64,000 nucleotides of DNA from Avidesulfovibrio sp964369685 (GTDB taxonomy: Bacteria > Desulfobacterota > Desulfovibrionia > Desulfovibrionales > Desulfovibrionaceae), in assembly GCA_964369685.1 (NCBI GenBank), contig CAYJFB010000013.1, positions 1 through 64,000 of the forward strand, given 5' to 3'. The number at the start of each line of letters is the position of its first letter. Within the stretch, counting starts at the first letter, position 1. A program made the position numbers and the translations under genes. The notes below the pieces were generated by a model. It made no database searches. It was given only the letters and a program-made list of their open reading frames with translations, and was not told where the DNA came from. Below are positions 8,722 to 16,373 of the stretch, one piece after another.

Positions 8722-8750
8722 TTCATAACAAGAGACATTTTTTCAGTCAA
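8722..8750 (-). promoter_or_regulatory. Candidate sigma-70 promoter for tpiA-secG
   Basis: On the minus strand TTGACT (8750-8745), a 17-base spacer and TATGAA (8727-8722) lie about 80 bases upstream of the tpiA ATG. The remainder of the 292-base gap (8644-8935) shows nothing else I recognise. Confidence 0.5.
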
Positions 8751-8935
8751 GAAATGTGGTTTCAGAGAGCGTGAATGCTGAACAGTTTTTTGTCAATGTT
8801 TTAATAACGCAAGCGTTAAGAATGCTTTTTCCATGTTTCTTGCTATTAGAGACAGCCCCAGAATTGTATTGAAGCGTTCAAGCATTGAGCTTCTATTACT
8901 GTTTGTCTCTTTTTTCCAACATTCCTTATTGTCGT

Positions 8936-9844
8936 TTATGTAGAGGTATTTTGTTCAAAACGGCTTCTTGATTGCATCATCAAGCTGTGTGACGTTTCAA
9001 AATCATGAATATCAAAGATTTCAAGATTGACCACGCCTTGGAAACGGTATGTCCAGAGAGCATGGAGGACGCTGTCCAACCATTTTTTAGGCATATAGAA
9101 GAGCGACTTATGATCACGCGGATGTTTGCCAAACAAGGTGCGCATGGCTTGGCGTGTGGGACGTGGGGGCAGTGAATTTCGTGCCGAGGTGCGTGTCTTT
9201 GCGGGATCGGGAAACAAACCGTGTAGATGAATCAAGCGTGTTTGCGGAAGCCATTTTTGTAAGAGCGGCAACGGATCATGCATGTCTTTCCATAGATGCC
9301 CGATGTCCATACAACGAGAATAGGGGGTTTGTTCAAGCCATGGATCTAAAAAATCAACGGGATAGGCTTCCAGATTTTCAATAGCCAGTTTGGCGGGATC
9401 GTCAAGATGTTTGGCTATGTCGAGCAGCATGTTTGCGGTACGTGCGCGTTGTTCGCTTGTCGGATACAGACCCGTATTGTAGAGTTCGGGAAAATCAAGA
9501 TGCAACACATAGCTGTGCGGTTGCAAAGGTGCAACGCGTTCCATGCTCATGAGCACGTGTGAATAAAATTTTTTGCTGTCTTGTTCCGTGCTGCAATGAC
9601 CGTCTGTCGGCAAGTGGACATGTAGAGTTGTGCCTTCACTATCGAGAACAGTTGCGATGTCACGTATTTCTTGTTCAGAAATCAACCATTTTCCGTTATC
9701 GCCGACGCCTGTCAACAACAACGCCACATCGTCACAGTGTTTTGCCGTATAGCGAACGCCTTCCACATAATTTGCGTGTAAAAGAAACGATGTACCGCCA
9801 AGACGAGTATGCGGAAGGGTGAAGTGTTTTCTTTGTTGTGACAT
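8936..9844 (-). CDS. cbiR: CbiR-like cobamide-remodelling phosphodiesterase (AP-endonuclease-2 TIM barrel)
   Basis: The 302-residue product matches the pattern of CbiR, a TIM-barrel enzyme that opens the nucleotide loop of salvaged cobamides so the lower ligand can be swapped. Landmarks are LGGTSFLLHANYVEGVRY at the N-terminus, TLHVHLPTDGH, SYVLHLD, the acidic cluster IENLEAYP, CMDIGHLWKD, LIHLHG and VVNLEIFDIHDF; the His, Asp and Glu residues would hold metal. ATG at 9844 is preferred over an upstream GTG because AAGGG stands seven bases before it. It could be another xylose-isomerase-like enzyme, but the motif order favours CbiR. Corrinoid salvage would fit a gut anaerobe. Confidence 0.7.
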   Translation of the reverse strand: MSQQRKHFTLPHTRLGGTSFLLHANYVEGVRYTAKHCDDVALLLTGVGDNGKWLISEQEIRDIATVLDSEGTTLHVHLPTDGHCSTEQDSKKFYSHVLMSMERVAPLQPHSYVLHLDFPELYNTGLYPTSEQRARTANMLLDIAKHLDDPAKLAIENLEAYPVDFLDPWLEQTPYSRCMDIGHLWKDMHDPLPLLQKWLPQTRLIHLHGLFPDPAKTRTSARNSLPPRPTRQAMRTLFGKHPRDHKSLFYMPKKWLDSVLHALWTYRFQGVVNLEIFDIHDFETSHSLMMQSRSRFEQNTST

Positions 9845-9888
9845 CAAAGCACCCTTTTTTATCACTCAGAAAAAAGTAACAATATCTT

Positions 9889-9921
9889 GAAAAAACGGGC
9901 AGTAATGATATCACTGCCCGT
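9889..9921 (-). terminator. Rho-independent terminator of tRNA-Leu
   Basis: ACGGGCAGT (9895-9903) pairs with ACTGCCCGT (9913-9921), followed on the minus strand by TTTTTT, 18 bases past the CCA end of the tRNA. Confidence 0.88.
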
Positions 9922-9938
9922 CATTGTGTTGTTTGGCA

Positions 9939-10021
9939 TGGTGCGAGAGGGGGGATTTGAACCCCCACGGTTACCCGCCGGATTCTAAGTCCGGTGCGTC
10001 TACCAGCTCCGCCACTCTCGC
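9939..10021 (-). tRNA. tRNA-Leu (anticodon UAG)
   Basis: On the minus strand the acceptor stem GCGAGAG pairs with CTCTCGC, followed by discriminator A and an encoded CCA. The D arm (AGCTGGTAGACGC) and T arm (GGGGGTTCAAATCCCCC) are standard. The anticodon stem CCGGA/TCCGG encloses TAG (9987-9985), and a short variable arm follows, as in class II Leu tRNAs. It reads CUN codons. Confidence 0.96.
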
Positions 10022-10139
10022 GACAGAGGCACTGTGCCATAGTTTATGGCAACAAGCAAGTGTTCCGATCTTTTTTCAGTAATCAGTGTTGAGAGAGGAG
10101 ATATTTTTTTCAAGAGTCGTTCAATCTTGTCGATCTCTC

Positions 10140-10973
10140 TTATCCCGTCTGCATTATATTTAGAGCGCTTTCCAAGGCTTTGAGTCCTGCACCGGTTTTT
10201 TTCATTTCAATTGAGAAGATGCCTGTATAGCCACGTTGACATAACAGTGTTTTCATTGTTTCAAACAAGTTTTTGGCTTGTGTATCAAGTGGTTCAAGAA
10301 AGGGCATGCTAAAATGAATATGCTGTGGTATGATGTGTGCGGCATCCCATTGTGCGGCGAGTTCTTTTGGGGTTTCGGCATTCATTTGCATCACGCCTGT
10401 ATCAATTTGTAAACCAAAACCACGGTGATTGACCGTACGCACCAAGGTTGTCACGGCTTCATGTGTGGTCATAAAATCACATTGATAGGCGGCGGCATTG
10501 GCTTCAAGACACAAAACACAACCGTACTCATACGCTTCAACGGCACGCTGAAAAAAAAAGTTTGCAGCGATGTCAAAGGCGTCTTTTTCTGAAAGTCCGT
10601 TACGTTGTCTGTTTTTGGGTGAGCCAAAAATTAATGTTTGCACGCCCAAGCCTTGCGCTACACGAAAAACTGTGCGCAAATGGGCGGCAAGCGCGTCTCG
10701 TTCTTTTTCCGATCCGAAAAGTACCAATTCAGGACGTCCAAACAACAACGCCTGCATGGCTTGAAGCGGTAAGCCTTGTTCTTCCCAAAAATGTTTTTCG
10801 TCTTGCAATTGTTTGGTACTGACAGCTTCCAACGGACAAGAAAATAATCCCGGAGCGCCTTCAAGCGCGTTGGCACCGTGCTTGCGCAACAGTGCGGCGG
10901 CTTTGAGATTTTCTGAAGGATCCCAAGCAATACAAGAGACTGCACAATGATTAGACAATGAATGAGACATCAT
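10140..10973 (-). CDS. Sugar phosphate isomerase/epimerase-like TIM-barrel protein
   Basis: The 277-residue product belongs to the xylose-isomerase-like/AP-endonuclease-2 superfamily. It shows an N-terminal AVSCIAW strand, TLIFGSPKNRQRNGL, the metal-ligand Glu strand CVLCLEANAA, GLQIDTGVMQM, IHFSMPFLEPLD and a final GIFSIEMKK strand. The family covers isomerases, epimerases and dehydratases of sugars and inositols, so the reaction cannot be named. ATG 10973 is chosen; the track upstream to 11093 is low-complexity and overlaps the next gene. It lies 80 bases downstream of the NAD-dependent epimerase on the same strand and probably acts in the same sugar pathway. Confidence 0.8.
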   Translation of the reverse strand: MMSHSLSNHCAVSCIAWDPSENLKAAALLRKHGANALEGAPGLFSCPLEAVSTKQLQDEKHFWEEQGLPLQAMQALLFGRPELVLFGSEKERDALAAHLRTVFRVAQGLGVQTLIFGSPKNRQRNGLSEKDAFDIAANFFFQRAVEAYEYGCVLCLEANAAAYQCDFMTTHEAVTTLVRTVNHRGFGLQIDTGVMQMNAETPKELAAQWDAAHIIPQHIHFSMPFLEPLDTQAKNLFETMKTLLCQRGYTGIFSIEMKKTGAGLKALESALNIMQTG

Positions 10974-11053
10974 TTGTTCGCTTCTCTTAACGGTTATTAT
11001 GGAAAAGATTGTTCTGCCAAACAATGTTTTGTCAAAAAGTGTTTCTTCAACGC

Positions 11054-11833
11054 TTATTCTCTCAAAGACTGTTTTTCTTGTTTGACGAAACACCGCATTT
11101 TCTCAAATACTTCAGTGCTATTTTGTATATAATTGCCTGTTCTTCCAAAAAGATGCGCATGGCGGGTATGCATATCATACAAAGCGGGTGCGCTGTTTTG
11201 CGGTTTATTATGAAATTCAAAACCAAACACTTCACGGGCAAGATCGTCTACTGCTACGGGTTCGACAGCCAAATGAACCAAGTTCACAGCCGCATCTTGT
11301 GCAACACAACAATCTTTATATATGGTGTTTAGATCATAGAATTGAAAACGACTTTGCGAATGAATGTTGTCGATCTGATTGGTATGTAAAAAATCATAGA
11401 TGATGTTTTTTTGTAAACCTTGCCCGAAAAGTCCGGGTAAACGAACTACTGTGACTGACGGAAAATACACACGCATCGTGTGCTCTAACTGTAAACGGTG
11501 CAAGCCATAGGGGTGTAAACCATCTGTTGTGGGTTCGCTGTGTTCGTTGACGGTACGCGGATCTTTAAAAACATCAACGGTCGAGATGTGTACAACTCGT
11601 GAACAAGAAACCGTTTTTAATATCTCAACAAGCGTATCAATGCCGTGTTGATCTTCTGTTGGATGCTGATTTGCCCACCATTTGACGGCACGTACACCCG
11701 CGCACCACAATTCATCAACGTGTTGATTGCGTAAGGTTTCAATATTTGTAGAATTATAAAAGTCTGTGAAATTGCCTTGCCTTGCCAAGTTACCGCCAAC
11801 AAAGCCTGTATGCCCGATCAACACTTTTTTCAT
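11054..11833 (-). CDS. NAD(P)-dependent epimerase/dehydratase-like (short-chain dehydrogenase fold)
   Basis: The 259-residue Rossmann protein begins KVLIGHTGFVGGNLARQ, an extended-SDR dinucleotide-binding motif (GxTGFxG). VVHISTVDVF supplies the active-site Ser/Thr, and HPYGLHRLQLE supplies the YxxxR/K catalytic pair (here Y-G-L-H-R, so the usual Lys is replaced by Arg or shifted). VVRLPGLFG is the usual substrate-side strand. The protein is shorter than typical UDP-sugar epimerases (about 310-330), so it may be a reduced or reductase-like member. Its start overlaps the stop of the upstream glycosyltransferase by 4 bases, showing tight coupling. Confidence 0.75.
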   Translation of the reverse strand: MKKVLIGHTGFVGGNLARQGNFTDFYNSTNIETLRNQHVDELWCAGVRAVKWWANQHPTEDQHGIDTLVEILKTVSCSRVVHISTVDVFKDPRTVNEHSEPTTDGLHPYGLHRLQLEHTMRVYFPSVTVVRLPGLFGQGLQKNIIYDFLHTNQIDNIHSQSRFQFYDLNTIYKDCCVAQDAAVNLVHLAVEPVAVDDLAREVFGFEFHNKPQNSAPALYDMHTRHAHLFGRTGNYIQNSTEVFEKMRCFVKQEKQSLRE

Positions 11834-12849
11834 TGTTTATCCGTTACATTAAGGTTTTCAATATGGCTCATAAAGTCTGTGTGTACAACGTGTTGCTGTG
11901 ATGTTTCTTCACGGGCAATGTATACACTTTCTCGGCGTCCTTGTGCCAATTGTGCCGAAAAAATAGAAGCAAACACAAATAAAGAAAAAAAGATCCCAAT
12001 GCCAAACACATTTAATAACATTGATGTGGTTGTCCAACCTGCTTGTACCGTCGGAAACAGAGTAAAAACCGCCAACACATAAAACAAATAACATAAATTC
12101 CCAATACCGAGCAATAAAGACAACCACGCCACAAGCAAAAGCATTCGTTGAGGAACCGTACCAAGAATCGCCATGCTGGAGGCAATACGCCTAAAGGTAT
12201 TGCTGAGGGTATAGGGTTTACATTGTACGCGCTCTGAAAGGATACTCGAACGGGCAGAAAGCGATGCCAAAAGCAAACGTGTTGAGGCCATGGAAAAACG
12301 ATCTTGTGCGATGATTGCGTTGACCAAACTCCGACTGTAACTGCCTGTGGTAGAAAGGGTATCGTTGAGTTGGTATCCCGTCAACCAATTGAGAATCTTT
12401 GTAAAAATTTTACTGGCAAGCATGTGTACAGAACCATTTTGTGCGTATTCCGTACCGACAAAATCAACGTCTTGTGCAGTGTTTGCCATAGATTGTGATG
12501 TCATACTTTGTTCGGGCATCGCTTGTTCCAAAAGGAGTGGGACAATATGGGGTTCGGCTTCAGCAAGATCAAGCGTAACCACATAATCTCCAATAGCTTG
12601 TGTCATGCCGAGACGGCGCAAAGTGTGTTCAGGGGCGTCGCAGTTTGCCACAATGATACGACAATGCGGCAGCTGTTGTATCCGTGTCTCCGATGCAAAA
12701 AATGATAACGAGGGACTTCCAACAATTAACAACTCATAATAACGAAAGCGTGCTTGTAAGAGTTCAGACAGCGCTTCCAAGCGTTCTGTTTGTAACATTT
12801 TGTCAAAAACCAATAAGACAGACACTACAGCATCGGTATAAACAAACAT
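11830..12849 (-). CDS. Glycosyltransferase-2-like membrane protein
   Basis: The 339-residue product has a degenerate N-terminal GT-A-like half. It shows VSVLLVFDKMLQTERLEAL, ELLIVGSP and DYVVTLDLAEAEPHIVP, the last in the place of the DxD region as D-L-A-E. Two strong membrane helices lie at about residues 230-255 and 270-300, followed by a charged cytoplasmic tail. This layout is that of undecaprenyl-phosphate/dolichol-phosphate glycosyltransferases such as GtrB or ArnC, but the donor-binding motif is weak, so activity is uncertain. It is the first gene of a three-gene minus-strand group with the epimerase and the TIM-barrel protein. Confidence 0.65.
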   Translation of the reverse strand: MFVYTDAVVSVLLVFDKMLQTERLEALSELLQARFRYYELLIVGSPSLSFFASETRIQQLPHCRIIVANCDAPEHTLRRLGMTQAIGDYVVTLDLAEAEPHIVPLLLEQAMPEQSMTSQSMANTAQDVDFVGTEYAQNGSVHMLASKIFTKILNWLTGYQLNDTLSTTGSYSRSLVNAIIAQDRFSMASTRLLLASLSARSSILSERVQCKPYTLSNTFRRIASSMAILGTVPQRMLLLVAWLSLLLGIGNLCYLFYVLAVFTLFPTVQAGWTTTSMLLNVFGIGIFFSLFVFASIFSAQLAQGRRESVYIAREETSQQHVVHTDFMSHIENLNVTDKQ

Positions 12850-12974
12850 ACAATCAGCCTTCTTTTATTAGAGCGGTTTCAGCAGCAACATTGCTCTATG
12901 CACTTGTGCCTTGAGTTTTCCTAAATATATTCAAGGATTATTTTTTGATAAAAAGCCGTTCAGAGCCATTTGAA

Positions 12975-13053
12975 CTACGGCGCATGAACAGTGCGAAGCA
13001 CAGGAATGCGCCGTAGAGTCAAGGGGGTTTGGGGGGAATTATTCCCCCCAAAA
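12975..13053. repeat. Tandem hairpins between moeA and the glycosyltransferase gene
   Basis: CTACGGCGCAT (12975-12985) pairs with ATGCGCCGTAG (13006-13016); next to it GGGGGGAAT pairs with ATTCCCCCC (13031-13049), bordered by TTT and an A-run. The second hairpin lies just past the moeA stop (13080) and resembles those after dsrB and after the chemoreceptor at 53.2 kb. Confidence 0.7.
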
Positions 13054-13079
13054 AAAAGAACAATCAATCTAAAAAAACT

Positions 13080-14417
13080 TTAGTTGCCCAAGGAAACAGC
13101 AGAATAAAACGATTGATCGGGAAAGAGCAATACATTCGCACGAGATTCGGCAAGCAAGCCTTCAAGATTTGCAGGAATTTGCACAAGACCATGTGCCTTT
13201 GTGAGCGGTGAAAGCAAACCGGAAAGACCGTTGACGGGAACAGCCAGCAGATCGCCATCCGGGGTTTCTTGCAGAGTCACGCGAATATAGTCTTCACGTC
13301 CGGGTTTTGACGCAATGTTTCGCGACAAACGAGCTTGGCATGTAGGCCAAAAACGTTGATCAAAAGGGTTGGGTGTTTTGCCACGCAGGCCGTGTCCGCC
13401 AAGGTGTTTAAGGAATGGCAAGCCAAGAATCGTCATCACTGTTTGGGCAGAGGCCACTTGTCCCGGAAGTCCCCATACGGTAGTTTGTCCCGCCGCATGT
13501 GTGACAGTCGCAAGAATGAGCGGCTTCCCCGGGCTGAGAGCCACACCATGACAAAAAATATTTGTGGAAAAAGCCGAAGGCAATTGTTCCAATGCTGTCA
13601 CTGTCAAATCACGCACCCCGACAGAACTACCGCCTGAAAGCAAAAGCACATCGGGAATATCTCCCTCTTTTGGTATGAGACTTGCTAATATTGATTCTTG
13701 CAACGCTTCAAGAATATCGGGAATAATACCGCAAAAATGTGGCGAAGCACCGCCACAACGAGTCAAAGCCGCCAGTGTATAACGATTGACATCACGAACT
13801 TGTCCTGATTTCGGAGTGTCTTTAGCAGGAATAATTTCATCACCTGTAGAAATAATGTGCACAATCGGAATGGGAAAAACTTTTACTCGAGTCACACCCA
13901 CTGCCGCCAAGAGTCCCAACTCTTGAGCACGCAAGAATGTGCCGTATGGCAATAGGACTTCTCCTTTTTGTGCATCGTCTCCACGCCAAAGGACAGCTTC
14001 CCCCGGTGCTACAGGACGTCTGATTTCGATCATTTGTGTGCCAAGTGTTCTTGTATATTCGACCATCACCACGGCATCGGCACCTTGAGGAATGTGTGCT
14101 CCGGTCATAATGGCTGCACATTGCCCTTGTCGGATGACAAAATCAGCAGGATGTTCAATGGATATTTCACCGATACACTCAAGCCAAACAGGGTTTGTGT
14201 CTGTTGTGCCGAACAAATCTGCCGCACACACCGCGTACCCGTCCATAGCGGAACGATTGGCAGAAGGGACATCACATGCAGAAGTCACTTCTTCGGCAAG
14301 GATTCGCCCCGCAGCCTGTTCAAGTTCAACCTCTTCAGTCCGATTAGCAAGCGAAGGGATGTTACGCAGCAAAGCTTGCACTTCAACAACAGAAAGGACT
14401 TCTAAAAATTTTTGCAT
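13080..14417 (-). CDS. moeA: Molybdopterin molybdenumtransferase MoeA
   Basis: MoeA inserts molybdate (or tungstate) into adenylylated molybdopterin in the last step of molybdenum-cofactor synthesis, needed by formate dehydrogenases and related enzymes of this family. The 445-residue protein has the full domain order: PSANRSAMDGYAV in domain III, GEAVLWRGDDAQ, the MoCF domain with STGDEI and LLSGGSSVGVRD, SPGKPLILA and the C-terminal beta-barrel (domain IV) ending near residue 440. ATG 14417 has only a weak Shine-Dalgarno (GGAT). It is followed by a hairpin pair and preceded by cdaA with a 181-base gap containing nothing recognisable. Confidence 0.95.
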   Translation of the reverse strand: MQKFLEVLSVVEVQALLRNIPSLANRTEEVELEQAAGRILAEEVTSACDVPSANRSAMDGYAVCAADLFGTTDTNPVWLECIGEISIEHPADFVIRQGQCAAIMTGAHIPQGADAVVMVEYTRTLGTQMIEIRRPVAPGEAVLWRGDDAQKGEVLLPYGTFLRAQELGLLAAVGVTRVKVFPIPIVHIISTGDEIIPAKDTPKSGQVRDVNRYTLAALTRCGGASPHFCGIIPDILEALQESILASLIPKEGDIPDVLLLSGGSSVGVRDLTVTALEQLPSAFSTNIFCHGVALSPGKPLILATVTHAAGQTTVWGLPGQVASAQTVMTILGLPFLKHLGGHGLRGKTPNPFDQRFWPTCQARLSRNIASKPGREDYIRVTLQETPDGDLLAVPVNGLSGLLSPLTKAHGLVQIPANLEGLLAESRANVLLFPDQSFYSAVSLGN

Positions 14418-14598
14418 ACGTTATCCGATTGTTCTTTGCTTTTTGAAGGCGTGAAATACAGTGTAGATGTATTGAGCGTTTGGCTTTTTTTGTGTGGTGT
14501 GACGTACCGCGGGTTGTTGCTTAGCGTGTCTGCACAGGTGATATTTTTTATGTTTTAGACATTTCCATGGTGTTTATATTCAACAACAAAACATATCT

Positions 14599-15327
14599 TT
14601 ATGTGAGCGCATGACGCAACGTTTCTTTGAGGTGTTCGGTATCGGGGATCACTTTCAGGTGTCCATGTATGGCCACACTGGTTTCTCCTCGCTCTTCAGA
14701 TACGGCAACAACTACGGCATCGCTGCTTTCTGTCGCGCCTATGGCTGCACGGTGTCTTGTGCCGAACTGTTGCCTGCTGTCGACTTGTGCCAAAGGCAAG
14801 ATGCATCCGGCTTCGGCAATACGTCCATCACGAATAAGTACTGCACCGTCATGTAAGGCCGTGTTATGAAAAAATATGGTTAATAATAATTCTCGGCTGA
14901 GTTTTGCATCAATCACAACACCGCCTTTGAGCATATCCCCAAGGCGTTCGCGGCGTTCAATAACCACGAGTGCGCCAATTCGGCGTTTTGAAAAATACGC
15001 ACAAACCCATGCCAAATCGTCAATGATGTCGCCCTGTGCTTTGGAATGCGGTCGAAAATAGCGCGCGCCGATGCTCGAAAGCGCATGACGCAGATCATCA
15101 TGAAACAGAATGACCAAAACAAGAAAGAGGGAGTTAAAAAGATGCTCAAGCAACCAGCTTAACGTATACAGACCAACATATTCCGCACCGATATAGACAA
15201 CAGCCAACAACAGTAAACCAATCAATGCCGAAACAATCCGAGTGCCTTTGACCAAAACCAACAAACGGTAAAGCAAAAGCGTTACCAAAAGGATGTCAAG
15301 CATGTCACGCCATGTGATGAGGCTCAC
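14599..15327 (-). CDS. cdaA: Diadenylate cyclase CdaA
   Basis: CdaA makes cyclic di-AMP from two ATP at the inner membrane. Three hydrophobic segments (about residues 10-25, 32-50 and 55-75) precede the DAC domain. Signature residues are visible: HNTALHDGAVLIRDGRI (DGA motif) and QQFGTRHRAAIGATESS (RHR motif). The 242-residue length is typical. The start is GTG at 15327 with GGAG eight bases upstream. In many Desulfovibrio genomes the order is ftsH-folP-cdaA-ybbR-glmM; here ftsH and folP precede it but ybbR and glmM do not follow. Confidence 0.95.
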   Translation of the reverse strand: MSLITWRDMLDILLVTLLLYRLLVLVKGTRIVSALIGLLLLAVVYIGAEYVGLYTLSWLLEHLFNSLFLVLVILFHDDLRHALSSIGARYFRPHSKAQGDIIDDLAWVCAYFSKRRIGALVVIERRERLGDMLKGGVVIDAKLSRELLLTIFFHNTALHDGAVLIRDGRIAEAGCILPLAQVDSRQQFGTRHRAAIGATESSDAVVVAVSEERGETSVAIHGHLKVIPDTEHLKETLRHALT

Positions 15328-15425
15328 GGTACTGTCTCCAAGAGTATCAAACTGTTTTTTGCCGTTGCCATATCCGAGTTACTCGAATACAACAAGCATC
15401 GTCCATAAAAATATATCTATAAAAA

Positions 15426-16373
15426 TTACAAGGTTGTCATGGTTTGAACTACACGCAAGGCCTGTGTTGCTGCCGCAACATCATGTACCCGATGATAGGC
15501 CACACCGCGAGCGGCAAGTAACGCCGTCGCCAAACAAGTGACTTCTTGGCGATGGTGTACAGATAAACCCAAAAGATAACCAAACAACGATTTGTTTGAA
15601 AGTCCCATATAAATGGGGCGTCCAAAGACATTCAGTTGTTCAATGTGTTGTAAAAGTGCCCAATTTTCTTCGGGCGTTTTCCCAAAACCAATTCCCGGAT
15701 CAAGGACAATACACGTTTCAGGCAATCCTGCAGCAATAAAGCGTTGCAAGTTCTTTTCAAAAAATGACAAGACACGATCGATAACATGATTGTAGCTTTT
15801 ACCGATGAGTGGTGTTGCCGCACAACCTGTTTTGCCTGCCCAATGTTCCGCGCCCCCATGCATCAAGACGTATCCCGCTTTATGACCGACAACCACATCA
15901 AACAGCGCGTTGTCGCGAGAACACGCCGACACATCATTGACAATCACCGCGCCGCGCGCCAAGGCCTCTTCGGCAACCGTGGCACGACATGTATCAACAG
16001 AGACAATCGCCGTGGGAAAAGCCTTCAACACGGCACTCAAAGCGGGAAAGAGTCGTTGACCTTCTTCTTCAGCATGAACAAACTTGGAATTTGGCCGTGT
16101 TGACTCTGCACCAAGATCCAACATCACCGTACAATTTTCAAAGGGTGCGTCGGCATCTATTTTTTGTGATTCTTCAAAGGACGGTGTTGCCGTTGCAGAG
16201 GCCAACATGGTTCGTGCACGAGCAACGACGCTATGGTGTTCGGGGATTTCTTGTTCAACAGATGAAAACGAATCAGGTGTGATATTGAGGATTCCTGCAA
16301 GGCAAAAAGGGGTAGGGCGCAAAGTCCTACCCCCCAACACCGTCCAAGAAGAAGTGTTGTTTATACGATTCAA
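15426..16373 (-). CDS. folP: Dihydropteroate synthase
   Basis: FolP condenses p-aminobenzoate with dihydropterin pyrophosphate in folate synthesis. The barrel landmarks are present: GILNITPDSFSSV, MLDLGAESTRPNS, VSVDTCRATVAEEALARGAVIVNDVS, LDPGIGFGKTPEENWALL and GLSNKSLFG. At 315 residues it is a little longer than average because of an insertion of about 30 residues after the first motif. The start is TTG at 16373, overlapping the ftsH stop (TTGA); AAGGA six bases upstream lies inside ftsH. No nearer ATG exists before GILNITPDSF. It is translationally coupled to ftsH. Confidence 0.95.
   Translation of the reverse strand: MNRINNTSSWTVLGGRTLRPTPFCLAGILNITPDSFSSVEQEIPEHHSVVARARTMLASATATPSFEESQKIDADAPFENCTVMLDLGAESTRPNSKFVHAEEEGQRLFPALSAVLKAFPTAIVSVDTCRATVAEEALARGAVIVNDVSACSRDNALFDVVVGHKAGYVLMHGGAEHWAGKTGCAATPLIGKSYNHVIDRVLSFFEKNLQRFIAAGLPETCIVLDPGIGFGKTPEENWALLQHIEQLNVFGRPIYMGLSNKSLFGYLLGLSVHHRQEVTCLATALLAARGVAYHRVHDVAAATQALRVVQTMTTL

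Noticed and set aside
10974..11093. Upstream extension of the TIM-barrel gene to 11093
   Set aside because: It overlaps the 3' end of the epimerase gene and encodes a low-complexity stretch unlike the family.
589..12998. 13-base match GAACAGTGCGAAG at 589-601 and 12986-12998
   Set aside because: Many 13-base matches are expected by chance in 64 kb; no longer similarity surrounds it.
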